64,000 nt of DNA, taken from the NCBI RefSeq assembly GCF_023078275.1, contig NC_062982.1, positions 8,010,501 through 8,074,500 on the forward strand. Direction: 5' to 3'. Shown one piece after another: positions 10,691 through 21,300 of the stretch. Every line of letters starts with the position of its first letter. Positions within the stretch are counted from its first letter, which is position 1. The position numbers were made by a program, and so were the translations under genes. The notes beneath the pieces are model-generated. The model saw only the letters and a list, made by a program, of their open reading frames with translations, had not been told where the DNA came from and did no database searches. This stretch comes from Leguminivora glycinivorella (Eukaryota > Arthropoda > Insecta > Lepidoptera > Tortricidae).

Positions 10691-11054
10691 ATGCATTCAA
10701 TAACAAGATATTTAACATGCAAAAGACGTATTCATCAAAAAAATATTGATAGCAAGTCTGACTTGCGCAAGTTTGGCTCTATTGGCAATTAAGGAATTAA
10801 AAAAAACGGAATTGTCATATTGCCATCCTTCGCTCGTTCAGGGTGTGAACAACTAAAGGCTATTTGCGCGAGTGTATATAAGTATGTAGAAAACGATCTT
10901 TTATATTAGCAAACGATTTATCATTGAAGGCGGTTTGGTGCAAGCGTCTTAATCTCCTTGTCGATCGCAGCGTCTCTGACGTCTCTCAAAGGTTGACAAC
11001 AATCTCAAAGGTAACAATTTACATCATGCGATGAGATGAGATCAGACGTCAGTT
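10691..11054. other. no recognisable feature
   Basis: Nothing recognised. Confidence 0.4.
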
Positions 11055-11202
11055 CCAGCGTGCGTAGCCGAATTCACAAACGCTCACGAAACGAAACGCT
11101 CGTAGATATCTATCTCTATCGCACTTGTATTGGCAGATTACCTTTCGCGGCGTTTCGTTTTCGTTTCGCGTCGTAGAAATGCCATTCGGCTACGGGGCTT
11201 GG
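11055..11202 (+). mobile_element. MITE family B (CGTAGCCGAATGGC)
   Basis: About 150 bp. Left end CCAGCGTGCGTAGCCGAAT, right end ATTCGGCTACGGGGCTTGG. The core contains AACGCTCACGAAACG and GGCGTTTCGTTTTCGTTTCG. Roughly ten copies or fragments occur in this window. CAG-type ends could fit hAT, but I could not find a matching 8-bp duplication. Confidence 0.8.
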
Positions 11203-11319
11203 GCTATGCTAACACAGATTGTTTTATTGCTAATGCAGATTCTCAAATTTTGGAACTGGAAACTAGAAGAATTGTAACGCCAATTACCTAGAAAATTTTT
11301 GGAAGAAAAACAGTAGGTA

Positions 11320-11451
11320 CAGTACCCGGCATAAATAAGTGATGATTTCTGTACCTTGTCAATTTTAATCGTTTGACAATTTCGTATGACATTTCAAACA
11401 CGACGTTAAAGTGACAAGGCACGGAAATCATCACTTATATGCCGGTGACTG
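11320..11451. mobile_element. mariner-type MITE family Q, TA target
   Basis: A 132-bp palindrome from CAGTACCCGGCATA to TATGCCGGTGACTG, flanked by TA at 11318-11319 and 11452-11453. Inner arms read AGTGATGATTTCTGTACC and its complement. Second copy at 50208-50340. Confidence 0.82.
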
Positions 11452-11664
11452 TACAACACATATTTCAATTAGGTCCAAGTTGTCCTAAAAACACAATATT
11501 TTTTCGATAAATCTAGTCAGTAACACTAGTAATTTAAATTGAGATTCCCTAATCTTTTTTTTTTAATTTGATTCCCTAATTGAAAGCACCTAAAATGCTA
11601 AAATAGAAAGGAGCCCGAAGTAAACTCATAGATTTAGAGTTTTCTGATCCAAATAGGTATATTT

Positions 11665-12480
11665 GAGGACCCACTGGCCCCGTCTCATCTGCACCGAACC
11701 TCCGCGAAGGCAGCGGCGGCAGCAGAGGCGGCCGAGAAAATGAAGGTAGAAAAATACAGCGGTCTCGGGCGTCTCGGCACTGAATATATTTTTAGGGTTC
11801 CGTAGTCAACTAGGAACCCTTATAGTTTCGCCATGTCTGTCTGCCCGTCCGTCCGTCCGCGGATAATCTCAGTGACCGTTAGCATTAGAAAGCTGAAATT
11901 TGGTACCAATATGTTAATAAATCACGCCGACAAAGTGGTAAAATAAAAAGTGGAAAAAAAAGTTTTATTAGGGTACCCCCCCTACATGTAAAGTGGGGAC
12001 TAGTTTTTTTTTCATTCCAACCCCAACGTGTGACATATTGTTGGATAGGTATTTAAAAATGAATAAAGGTTAACTAAAATAGTTTTTTGATAATATTAAT
12101 ACTATCGGAAATAATCGCTCCTAAAGGAAAAAAAGTGTGTCCCCCCGCCCTCTAACTTTTGAACCATATAATACAAAAGTAGAACTTTATAAAGACTTTC
12201 TAATTGTTTTGAACTTGATAGGTTCAGTAGTTTTTGAGAAAAATACGAAAAACTACGGAACCCTACACTGAGCGTGGCCCGACACGCTCTTGGCCGGCTT
12301 TTTTATTCCATTCGGCGTCGAGACCCTTGGTCCGTGGGGCCCTGGCGCTCTGAGACTCTTCAAAGATTTATCGAAGAGACTAAGAGACGACACCGGAGAC
12401 CGAAGAGCTGGCAGCTCGCTCAGCGTCTTCGGCTCAGGGGCCGTTTTTAGATTTATTTTAGAATAATTTTAGATTTATTT
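11665..12480 (+). pseudogene. LINE 3' coding end (RT-protein C-terminus), split by repeat E
   Basis: Reading + strand, a peptide ends GLGRLGTEY just before the inserted repeat and resumes after it as FIPFGVETLGPWGPGALRLF and KDLSKRLRDDTGDRRAG. This is the C-terminus of a LINE polyprotein also seen at 15775-15978 and, decayed, at 28450-28640. The GPWGP, KRL and TGDRRAG blocks are shared with those copies. It then loses the IQRGN block and runs into an AT-rich 3' end. It is 5'-truncated and has no RT core. Clade not assigned. Confidence 0.75.
11784..12303 (+). mobile_element. repeat family E (AGGGTTCCGTAG ... GGCCGG) inserted in a LINE
   Basis: Begins AGGGTTCCGTAGTCAACTAG and ends AGCGTGGCCCGACACGCTCT, GGCCGGC. 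It contains GTCCGTCCGTCCGCGG and GAAAGCTGAAATTTGGTACC. Both edges abut T runs. Other copies at 27800-28200 and 38686-39275. Class unknown. Confidence 0.8.
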
Positions 12481-12576
12481 AGTTTCATTTCTTATTTTAA
12501 GTTTAATTTATGATTTACTCAGTTCAATTTTTACTTTATTTAAGATAATATTATGCTAATAAATAATCATTGAGGA

Positions 12577-12738
12577 CCAGGGTGCGTAGCCGAATGGCAC
12601 AAACGCTCACGAAACGAAACGCTATATCTCTATCGCTCTTGCGTATTGGCGCGACAGAGCCAGACCACCTTTACCGGCTTTTACCTTTCGCGGCGTTTCG
12701 ATTTCGTTTAACGTCGGAGAAATGCCATTCGGGGCCGG
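12577..12738 (+). mobile_element. MITE family B
   Basis: CCAGGGTGCGTAGCCGAATG to AATGCCATTCGGGGCCGG. The last bases of the right TIR are lost. Confidence 0.75.
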
Positions 12739-12870
12739 TTATTAAAATCAGAATAAGCCTTGTCATATTTATAAGGCTAATTAAAAGCTCATCTGTCCAG
12801 TGCAGGACTAATTATTAGCTCGGAATATAAGCAATACAGGCTGATCTGCTTTACGACGGGTCTGTCCCGC

Positions 12871-12925
12871 CACGTGCCGGTTTTATTGCGTGCAGTGCAC
12901 GGTATATGGCCGGTGCACAGATAAT
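12871..12925 (+). repeat. repeat family D, unoccupied paralogue of a MITE insertion site
   Basis: ACGTGCCGGTTTTATTGCGT, GCACGGTATATGGCCGGTGC and ACAGATAATAAA run without interruption. The same sequence at 13527-13920 is split by a family C MITE. Confidence 0.75.
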
Positions 12926-12929
12926 AAAA

Positions 12930-13434
12930 AATAGACGTTACAACGAAAATAAATAGTTTTAACCATAGTTTTATAATTTGCTATTCATATTTATATATTG
13001 CCTGCGTGGCAGCCGGAACAGCCTTCTGGCTGTCTTAGCTGATCGCTGGGATAGTCAGCACCTCATACACTGGACTAGAATGCACTCGGTGGTGGCCACC
13101 ACACGTCATATAACTGAGTATGTAAGTGGCTGTTACCAGGGCACTCAGCTTTTTGTCCAGTAGGTACATAATATGTTAATTTTTAAGATTAATTTATTTA
13201 TAATAAGTTTTTTAAATAATGTAATGCTCACTGTATGGACTTTGGTCTGAAATTAAGATTTTTTTTATTACAAACTTTGTACATACGACGAAAATACCTA
13301 TAATATTTAAAAAAAATGTGACAGATAGAGGCGGACATAGTCGCATCATAAGAGTTCCTTTCGTACCTTTTTGAGACATTTAATTATTATAATCAAGGAA
13401 ATATGTAATGTTTCCGGATCGGATTTTGCCTTAG
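12930..13434. other. no recognisable feature
   Basis: Nothing recognised apart from AT-rich sequence and short ORFs. Confidence 0.35.
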
Positions 13435-13500
13435 CTACCTATACAGGGTATTTATTTGTGTGATGAGCACAGATATTTGTTCCTATTCAGTATCAATACT
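13435..13500 (+). mobile_element. SINE-1 body fragment
   Basis: TTATTTGTGTGATGAGCACA and GATATTTGTTCCT match the SINE at 54155-54430. Confidence 0.65.
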
Positions 13501-13526
13501 TGATTAGGGGTCACGTTCTATCTTGC

Positions 13527-13920
13527 AACGTGCCGGTTTTATTGCGTACAGTGCACGGTATATGGCCTGTGTACAGGGGCCATTTTTTTCAAAGTTGTCC
13601 ACCCCACTTTTTTTTGGATTTGGAAATTTTTATGTGGTTTCCACTCAAAATCGCGAGCTCTTTCAGTTCTAATAGGAGAAAAAAAGTGTCCCAAGGTTTT
13701 TTTCCCATTCCGTTACCATTTTTTCATACATTTTGTTTGGCGGTAACGGAATGGAAGATTCGAAAAAATGTATAGAAATCTTTGGACTTTTGGAGAAATT
13801 TTTTTTCTCCTATCAAGATCGAAAGAGATCGCTATTCTGAGTATTAATCGCGTAAAATATACCCATGTTACAAAAAAAGTGGGGTGGACAACTTTGAAAA
13901 AAAAAATGGCCCACAGATAA
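13527..13920 (+). repeat. repeat family D carrying a MITE
   Basis: The left part runs ACGTGCCGGTTTTATTGCGT to GTGTACAG; the right part resumes ACAGATAATAAA. The ACAG at both edges is the target duplication. Confidence 0.75.
13578..13912. mobile_element. MITE family C (GGCCATTTTTT), ~335-bp palindrome
   Basis: Termini are GGGCCATTTTTTTCAAAG and its complement; inner arms carry TTGTCCACCCCACTTTTTTT, TCTAATAGGAGAAAAAAAGT and CCATTCCGTTACCATTTTTT. The flanking ACAG duplication is supported by the unoccupied paralogue at 12871-12925. More copies at 18877-19183, 51362-53956 (split), 53090-53325 (diverged) and 59211-59363. Confidence 0.85.
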
Positions 13921-14554
13921 TAAATGGAGGGTACATGTAAAAATATATCTTCTGCCCTGCGGCCGGAAACGTCAAATTTCAGGCCACTGCGTTAAACGAA
14001 GTTACCGTTTCCCGGCTCCGTCGAACAGAAATAGTAGACTGTGCAACAAGGGGAGGAAGTTGAGACTCGAGTTTGTGATATTCAACAACACAATGTTACA
14101 CACAATGTTTTTCATCACGCTCGCAATGTAAAAAATATGTACATAGATGTAAAAAAGTTATGTACGGTACAAGAAATTTCATTATTCCCTTGGAAGAACG
14201 ATTTTTCTATAACTCACGCTCCGCCTGCGTGCAATAGCACATTTAAAGTGCGGGTGTGATGAAAAATATTATAAACATCTTGGCAAGAAAATAAATAAGA
14301 AAGCCTCAGATAACATGTTTGTTGATCTCGGCACCGCCTCGGCCGACAATTGCATGTGATCGGAGTCAGTTCTTACTTTACTGGCTGGACTAGGTATGTA
14401 CTTAATCATTTTTGAACTTAATGGCAAAATGGGTTCGAATACAGTCTTGGGCACTGAAAAGTTTTCAAATTGTAATTTGGTATAAACAGACATCTGGCAA
14501 TTTTTTTTTTTCAACTTGTAATTTGGTTTAGATTAACGGAGCTATGTAACATCT
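13921..14554. other. no recognisable feature
   Basis: Nothing recognised. Confidence 0.4.
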
Positions 14555-14830
14555 GGCAATATGTTTTTCAGTACAGATGGTGTTTTTTTTACGCACTAGT
14601 GCGAGAAGTGTGTGATTTCTTGTCAGATCGAAACTTCGGAGAGCCATCTTTTTTTTTAAATATTATAAATGAAATTTATCTGTCCTGAAAAACGTCGTAC
14701 GATACACGTGCGAAAAGGAAATTCGTAACTCGTGTCGATTTTAAACACTCCCTTCGGTCGTGTTTTAATTTACCGCCATTCGTTTCGAACTTCTGTTTTA
14801 TGCACTAGTATCGTAATGTACTATTGTGTA
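14555..14830. repeat. repeat family U
   Basis: CAGTACAGATGGTG, CGCACTAGTGCGAGAAGTG, ATCGAAACTTCGGAG and AAACGTCGTACGATACACGT recur at 44020-44185 and 27130-27315. Palindromic at small scale (GCACTAGTGC). Confidence 0.65.
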
Positions 14831-15159
14831 ACGCGCGCATTTCATGGATCTCGAAAACGGATTTCGATTTCGATGAAATTGAAAATTGAATTCCTTTTTC
14901 ATGGTGATTTTCGGGGACGAAAAATCTAACTAGTCTTATGTTTATTTTCCCAGATATTAAAACAAGTGTATGCTCTGTTTTGATTGCGCTGTGGCAGCTC
15001 CCATCCAGCTATGCAATTGCATACGGCCAATAAACACGAATGGACTCGATTACCTGCACATAATCCTCATTGTTTTCATTTTTAAGGACATCATTAGAAA
15101 TAAGTGCCAGTAACGTAAGTGTCCATTGAGGCATTGACATATTAGAAGTTTTTTAAGCG

Positions 15160-15300
15160 ACTTCTTTACTGAAAATATAGAAGAAGGAGGTCAATATATT
15201 CGGGTTCATTTTATGTATGTTACCTGATTACTCCGAAATCCTTGGTCCGATTTCAAATTTTTTTTTTAAGAAGCTCTTTTCTCCTTGTCTTGTCTAGGGG
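15160..15300 (-). repeat. 3' end of a GAAGTCGGTTAAA-type interspersed repeat
   Basis: Complement of 60400-60540: TACTGAAAATATAGAAGAAG, ATATTCGGGTTCATTTTATG and ACCTGATTACTCCGA. Confidence 0.6.
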
Positions 15301-15368
15301 GGTACATTTAAATATGAAACAATTGGAAGAACATCTACAGGGCCAAAACTTTTTACTTTTATGCCTAA

Positions 15369-15502
15369 GTGCGTTTTCACATTATCCGATCCGATATCGG
15401 ATGTCGGACCGATATCCCATACATTACGGGCGCCATCTTGGGTTTTTTTCTATTGAAATCCTTCCGACATCCGATATCGGATCGGATAATGTGAAAACGG
15501 CC
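15369..15502. mobile_element. MITE family F (TTTTCACATTATCCGATCC), TAA target duplication
   Basis: A 134-bp palindrome. GTGCGTTTTCACATTATCCG and its complement end in CGGCC. Flanked by TAA at 15366-15368 and 15503-15505. Other copies at 25580-26311 and 51023-51149. TWA targets fit PIF/Harbinger (inference). Confidence 0.85.
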
Positions 15503-15571
15503 TAAGTCGTAAAAAAACGTAAGGTGATAAAGAAATATACATACTTAATTACTTTCCCTTTTATGATATAA

Positions 15572-15663
15572 CCAGAGATCGGACGAATTTGCGACATTCT
15601 TAGTGACTTACGTCATTTTAATTACTTTTAGTATGAGATGACGCACAAAAATCCGATCTCTGG
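15572..15663. mobile_element. short foldback element, ATATAA flanks
   Basis: CCAGAGATCGGA and TCCGATCTCTGG enclose 92 bp. ATATAA lies on both sides (15566-15571 and 15664-15669). Confidence 0.7.
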
Positions 15664-15774
15664 ATATAAGAAAGTACAGATGTTATATTATGATTCACCG
15701 TTTTTATAGATAAAAAGCTAATACCTATTATGTCTATTTGACTTGGCACCGACTTCAAAAATATCCGTCGGTAA

Positions 15775-16060
15775 CGCATATACTTAGAAACTCTAGGTCC
15801 ATGGGGTCCCAGCGCGAACAAGTTGTTCACAGAAATCGCGAAGCGTCTGGTTGAGGTAACTGGTGACCGAAGAGCTGGCGACTTCCTCGCACAACGTATC
15901 AGCATTGCGATACAGCGAGGAAATGTCGCCAGTATCCTTGGTACAATGCTTCAAGGGCCTATTTTAGACATTAGCTAGCTTTTAAGTTTAGTCTTAGTTT
16001 CTTATAATTATTATAATCATGTAAATATGTTCATGTAAATAAAGAGCTTAAAATACTAGC
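15775..16060 (+). pseudogene. LINE 3' end: RT-protein C-terminus plus 3' UTR
   Basis: An open frame from 15775 to a stop at 15976-15978 encodes the last 67 residues of a LINE polyprotein: ETLGPWGP, KLFTEIAKRLVEVTGDRRAG, FLAQRISIAIQRGN and ASILGTM. The 3' UTR follows, with AATAAA near 16038. 5' truncation removes all RT motifs. Same family as 11665-12480. The coding end itself is intact. Confidence 0.78.
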
Positions 16061-16190
16061 TGATAATATTTTATTTCTTCCTTTTTGAAGTCGGTTGTAT
16101 TTTTTTGTAAAAAAATATTTTATTTAATTTATTTTCAGTAAACCATAAAATGGAGGAATGTTACTTAACATTTCTATTGTTGAAGACATA

Positions 16191-16310
16191 CCCCCTTATT
16201 CATAAACTTCTCTAAAGTTATCAAGCCGATAAAGTTCGTTTGTCCTTTTCTATCACACCAATACGTCGGAAAGGGACAAATGAACTTTATCGACTTATCA
16301 AAAACTTAAC
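16191..16310. mobile_element. MITE family R
   Basis: CCCCTTATTCATAAACTTCT, then TTGTCCTTTTCTATCACACC and CGGAAAGGGACAAA. The same parts occur at 36057-36966, where they are split by another element. Confidence 0.7.
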
Positions 16311-16668
16311 ACAATGACCTGTCTTATATAGTCGTGTCCTCTAATGATTTTTGCTACATTATCATACCGGAGAGGCAAAGCAAAATTGTATTATTTGTAC
16401 CTAAACTTAAAATAGGAAACTGTTTGGCTAAATTTTCTCTAACTGTTAGAATTAGTGCTTATCACGACACCTTCATGTTTCGCCTCTACGACGGATTTTC
16501 GCTACATACGGGGAAATCCATGTTATCGTTATCGGCTACGACCGTTATGTGTTAAAATCAGCGCTTACATACAAGACTTCTGCATATATAGACATGAAGT
16601 TACATGTAGGTATAATATTAACTTTAATACGCTTCATATTAAAGTGAAACTACTTAAAATAAGTTTAT

Positions 16669-17000
16669 TGCCAAAATTAAATTTTTGGCACAAGCTTTTA
16701 TCGCCGACTGTACCTTTCTTTAGTTTCTTTCAACAGTCATCTACTGCGCTCCGAGACGTTTCTAAAATCCCCTTACTCGATGGGGTACGACGTTTCATGA
16801 CAGAGTTCCTATGACCACCTTTCTGATCCATCATCAGATCAGCTCCATGATACCATAATATTGCATTGTCACGTGATTTATAAATATATGCGTGCAAAAT
16901 TTCAGCTTAGTTGGAAACCGGGAAGTGGGTCAAATTTAGCTTCTACGTTTTGACGCACACTAACATACTAACAAGGCAAGTTGAATAAAAGCTTGTACTT
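16669..17000 (+). repeat. repeat family T
   Basis: Complement of 21046-21300: GCTTTTATCGCCGACTGTAC, CAACAGTCATCTACTGC, CCGAGACGTTTCTAAAA, ATTTCAGCTTAGTTGGAAAC and AACAAGGCAAGTTGAATAAA. The ORF across 16455-16814 is a product of this repeat. Confidence 0.75.
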
Positions 17001-17038
17001 GTACAAATGCATTGAGCTTTTTGGGTAAGGGCCACTTG

Positions 17039-17133
17039 CACCAACGAAAGTGGAGGGTTAACCCACCATTATATATGGAATTTAACAGATGACAGCCCAC
17101 TAACCCGGAGGTAAGTGGTTGGTGCAAGGGGCC
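17039..17133. mobile_element. MITE family W (GGGCCACTTGCACC), TAA target duplication
   Basis: A 95-bp element with GGGCCACTTGCACCAAC and GTTGGTGCAAGGGGCC termini, flanked by TAA at 17036-17038 and 17134-17136. Inner GGGTTAACCC palindrome. Confidence 0.8.
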
Positions 17134-17136
17134 TAA

Positions 17137-17502
17137 GCAAGCTTTTTTTTTATCGCGACTTTTCACTCTCTTGGAAATATCAACTCGTAATTGTGGAAAA
17201 TATTTTTCCATCGTCCATTTAATTATAGTAAATATAATAAATGTTACTACTTTCAAAAAAGTTGGTAAAAGTCGAAATTTTATGGCTATTTTTAAGGAAA
17301 ATACACATTTTTCAAGTAAAACTTCCCTGAAACGATTAGTCTAGAAATCTAATCTCAAATCTAGTTTATTGTTTCAAGAAGGGGCCGTCTTCTTAGTATT
17401 TTATTATGTAAGTATTTTAATATTTAATATTTTACAAGTACTGTCCTACGTTGCAAATTTAGGTACCTCCTGTAAGGTAAACTTTAAAAACACACTAGAT
17501 CG
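17137..17502. other. no recognisable feature
   Basis: Nothing recognised. Confidence 0.4.
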
Positions 17503-17598
17503 ATAAACTATATCGCATCGGTGCATCCCTATCGCATTTACAAATAGTGTGAAAAGGACAGCCTGACGTTTTATCGTTTATCACGTGGCCAAGCTTGC
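17503..17598. mobile_element. MITE family V, partial
   Basis: CACTTACAAATAG-like CATTTACAAATAGTGTG, GACGTTTTATCGTTTATCAC and GTGGCCAAGCTTGC match the fuller foldback at 43574-43702. Confidence 0.55.
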
Positions 17599-17654
17599 TT
17601 GGCAGATATTAAGTGATTAGACAATAAGATTATCATAAACAGGTCAAATAGGTC

Positions 17655-17955
17655 AAAGCAAAGACATATATAACTCCGTATAGACAGATAAAGTCTAAGA
17701 AAAAACGTACCTCAGTAGGTACCATACAGAAAAAGGTACGGTGGCCTAGATGGCACACCTTTGGGGTACGCTCAGCTAGATGGCGCTAATATTAATATTT
17801 GACATTTTAAAACATATCAAGCTAAGAATATGGGCCAAATTGTAAAACTGAGGTTCAAAAGTTTTAAGCCTGTGTCAAGAGATGGCAGTCTATGCACTGT
17901 GATTACACCTTTTACTTCGACAGTAACTCTCTATAATACTCGATCCTCTTTAGGT
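17655..17955 (+). repeat. repeat family J
   Basis: Inverted partner of 2353-2665; see the shared blocks listed there. Confidence 0.75.
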
Positions 17956-18060
17956 GAAAGTAACTAAAACGCATTTAACAGTAGGTCTTTTCGTAGTCAA
18001 TCGTTTCTTTTATTAATTGACTATTAGTCATATTTTAATAGGGAACTTGACTGTAGTTAA

Positions 18061-18310
18061 AATAAAATATTTTATACCATGCACGAAATAAAGCATCAGA
18101 TAATTATAAGAAAAACATGGACAGAAGTTATTTTTAAATCCAATTTCTATTTAATAAGTCAGGTAGAAATATATAAAGTAACTGAGTTGACCGTGACGTC
18201 AGCCAATTCGAATTCATATAAATTCCATATTAGCAAATCGTTCAAATTCGTTTTGACAGTTCTTAAAAAGAAGCTGATCTTACTTAGGAGGCAAGTAGCC
18301 TATTATATTC
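18061..18310 (+). repeat. repeat family I, ~240 bp
   Basis: ACCATGCACGAAATAAAGCA, GTTGACCGTGACGTCA, TTTTGACAGTTCTTAAAAAG and AGGAGGCAAGTAGCCTATT recur at 44672-44912, and inverted in part at 28628-28745. The 83-codon ORF here belongs to the repeat; it is not open in the other copies. Confidence 0.78.
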
Positions 18311-18790
18311 TGCAAATAAAGTGTATTTGAAACGAGGCGACGTATTGGCGCCTCGCAGCTCTCAGACGCAGATAAGCCGCACAATAATCGTGCGTTTACT
18401 GTCCAATTAGAGTAAGAGCATCGATTAGCTCGACATGTCTAAGTCAGCCAGTTCCAGCGTAAAGTTTTGCATATCGAATAAGGCTTCTAGCACAAGATTG
18501 ACGCGACAGTATGCCGCCGCGGAAAATATCACACGACTTTTTCTAGCTACGGTGTGTATGCCTTACGGGCATTTTCAGAATTTGAGTCCCTCAATTAGCG
18601 TAAGTTGTTAAAAAAAATTAACTCGTTGTCAGTTTTGTGAGGACAATTAAGCATAACTGTCTAAAAATTTACTTTTTTCACATTCTGATTGTAGATTATC
18701 GCTTAAAGTTTATGTAATTACCACAAAAACAATGTTTTTATTGAAATTTCATGCTTAATTATACGTTAACAAGAAGTAAGCATATATAGG
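18311..18790. other. no recognisable feature
   Basis: Nothing recognised. Confidence 0.4.
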
Positions 18791-19282
18791 GCAGGCCCTG
18801 TAGCCGCATGGCATTTCTGTAAGGCGAAACGCCACTGAAACGCCGCAGAAATGTAGTCTGGCTCTGTCGTGCCAATGGGCCATTTTTTCAAAGTTATCCA
18901 CCCCACTTTTTTTGGATTTGGATTTTTTTATGTGGTTTCCACTCAGAATCGCGAGTCTTTCAATTCTAATAGGAGAAAAAAGTATTTCAAGATTTTTTTT
19001 CCCATTCCGTTACCAATCATACATTTTGTATGGCGGTAACGGAATGGAAGGTTCGAAAAAATGAATGGAAATCTTGGGACATTTTTTTCTCCTATCAGGA
19101 TCGAAAGCTCGCGATTCTGAGTACCTATTAATCGCGTAAAAAATACCCATGTTACAAAAAAGTGGGGTTGAAAAAAATGGCCCTTCGTAGCTGGGTAGAG
19201 ACAAAGATTTATTATTCTATGGTAGAGATAATATTATCGTAAACGTTTCGTGAGCATTTGTGCATTCGGATACGCACACAGC
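18791..19282 (-). mobile_element. MITE family B split by a family C MITE
   Basis: 18791-18876 gives GCAGGCCCTGTAGCCGCATG to GGCTCTGTCGTGCCAAT. From about 19184 the other half follows, ending GTGCATTCGGATACGCACAC. The family C element at 18877-19183 lies between. Some host bases near the junction are altered. Confidence 0.75.
18877..19183. mobile_element. MITE family C
   Basis: GGGCCATTTTTTCAAAG to AAAAAAATGGCCC, about 307 bp, with the usual inner arms. Confidence 0.82.
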
Positions 19283-19287
19283 CGGCC

Positions 19288-19412
19288 TATTATGCTTCCA
19301 ATTTTATCTCTTATCGTAGATAAAACATCCGTCATGCTCTGGCAAGTATGTCAGTGTGAGAGTGGCAGGTGAGACATCCACGTTGATAAGTAATATAATT
19401 GGAAGCATAATC
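19288..19412. mobile_element. foldback element (TATTATGCTTCCAATTTTAT)
   Basis: TATTATGCTTCCAATTTTAT near 19288 pairs with ATAATTGGAAGCATAAT near 19389-19412. Confidence 0.6.
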
Positions 19413-19969
19413 CCCCGGCGGGTCATAATAATTTAGACCAGTAGGTGAGCAGGAAAGCGGGTTCATCTTTAAGACGAACCAGAGTAATCGGGTATGTCGC
19501 ACACACCTGGTGTGTGATCGATGCCACGTTGTGGTCCCGGGAGTGGATTCTGAGGAGCTTATGAAGAAATTCTTCATTCTAGCGTTAAAATAAGCGAGGA
19601 ACGTTTTAGAAATTGTTTATTTAATAGGTAGTTATCATATGAATTTCATTTGAGGTACACAAAATACCTACCTACATTAAACTAAAACTAAAAGAAAAAA
19701 GTACTCCTGTTTACATTCAAACTCGTGCCGCACCCATCCAGACTCAAAGGTGCCCATCACTAGCCATAAAACAATTTGACTTACTTTGAGTTTCCGACAC
19801 ATTGGAAGGGTCCTAACGATATGCATTCAAATCATTATAGATTTTTTTACGGTGGAAAACAGGTATACGGCCCGCCAAATTTCCGTAGACTATGGACGCC
19901 TTCCGCCTTCCGTGTTGCTTGAAGCTTCTGCGTCAGGAAAAACTCTGAACGAGTCTTCTTTCTTTAGTA
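19413..19969. other. unassigned stretch
   Basis: Contains a fragment like repeat O (GGTATACGGCCCGCC, TATGGACGCC near 19860-19900). Otherwise nothing recognised. Confidence 0.35.
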
Positions 19970-20475
19970 AAATTGGACGCACTTTTGCAAACAGAAACCA
20001 ACCCACATGAAATCTTCATTGAAAATTTTACGGCACATACAAATGTTTACGTAACAATAAAGTTCAATATACACCGTGTTTTTTTTTTGTTTTCCGTTAA
20101 ATTCAACACGTTGTTAGGTTCGTTATCAGGAACCTTCCTGTATATCACTTTTAGTTAAATTCGCAAAAAAAAATTCATCGTTTTCATGCGTAATAAATAA
20201 ATTAATCAGAGTGAGAGACCCTTAAGGATAACATTCAACTTACTTTCAAGTGATTGACGGCACATGTCAAAACATTAGGAAGTGGTAAAGGCTGTCACAC
20301 ACGTGTTTTTAATAACTCTGTAACCGTAAGAGTTAAGGTGCTAGTTTATTAGAGAAATTAATTATATTTGAACTAAAAACCTTCCCTTAAAGTTAAACGG
20401 AATTCAATAAAAACACGGTGTATAAAATTTATGATCGGTGGGTTCGTTCCCGTTTGCAAAAGTACGTCCAATTGT
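19970..20475. mobile_element. outer foldback with an inner MITE insertion
   Basis: AATTGGACGCACTTTTGCAA and CAACCCAC on the left match the complement of GTGGGTTCGTTCCCGTTTGC and TACGTCCAATT on the right. Confidence 0.65.
20072..20420. mobile_element. mariner-type MITE (CACCGTGTTTTT), TA target
   Basis: CACCGTGTTTTTTTTTTG and its complement AAAAACACGGTG, flanked by TA at 20070-20071 and 20421-20422. Sits inside the outer foldback. Confidence 0.72.
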
Positions 20476-20627
20476 CAGAATACCTACCGCTCGGTATTTA
20501 GATCAACGTACATACAAATCATAAACGCTCACCGGTTGCGTGGGTGACAGCTCATGTGTAAACATTAGAGTTAATTAATCCAGTAATGTTCTCATTTCTT
20601 TCTCTTAGTGGCAGAATGTTACCTTGT

Positions 20628-21300
20628 TATTGCAAGCTTTTATTCAACTTGCCTTGTTAGTATGTTAGTTTGGGTCAGTATGTTAGCGTGGTGATATGGC
20701 ATCGTCGTGCCAATCTTCAATTCAATTCAATTTATTGTTCGAATGTGAGTGGTTATAAATGATGATAGGGTTAGTATTTTGTAACATCACAATCTGCCAG
20801 AATTTGGCGTACAATACTCTTGACTCTCGATATGCATGTCATTAAACCAATTAAAAATATAATTTAAGTTAATTAGTTTTAAGTTGTACATAATACTGCA
20901 TTTTGTTTTTATTCATTTTTGTAGTTACAATTAAAATAATCTTAAACTTTAGCAAAGATAATATTATTAATAATAAAAGTAGATATCGCAATGTAGTTAT
21001 TAGTATAGTATTTTATTAATGTGACAGTTTCCTTGGGTTTTTATTACAAGCTTTTATTTAACTTGCTTTATTATCAGTATGTTAGTTTGGGTCTAAACGT
21101 AAAAGCTAAATTTGACACACTTCCCGGTTTCCGATTGAGCTGAAATTTTGCGCACATATGTAAATCTCGTGACGATGCAATATTATATGAAACGTCGTAT
21201 CTCTATCGAGTAAGGGGTTTTTAGAAACGTCTCGGAGAGCAGTAGATGACTGTTGAAAGAAAGGTACAGTCGGCGATAAAAGCTAATGCTAAAAATGAAA
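20628..21300 (-). repeat. repeat family T: short fragment and longer inverted copy
   Basis: 20628-20700 carries GCTTTTATTCAACTTGCCTT. 21046-21300 carries the longer complement of 16669-17000, ending GTACAGTCGGCGATAAAAGC. The stretch between is unassigned AT-rich DNA with an AATTCAATTCAATTTATTG motif (20715). Confidence 0.65.
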
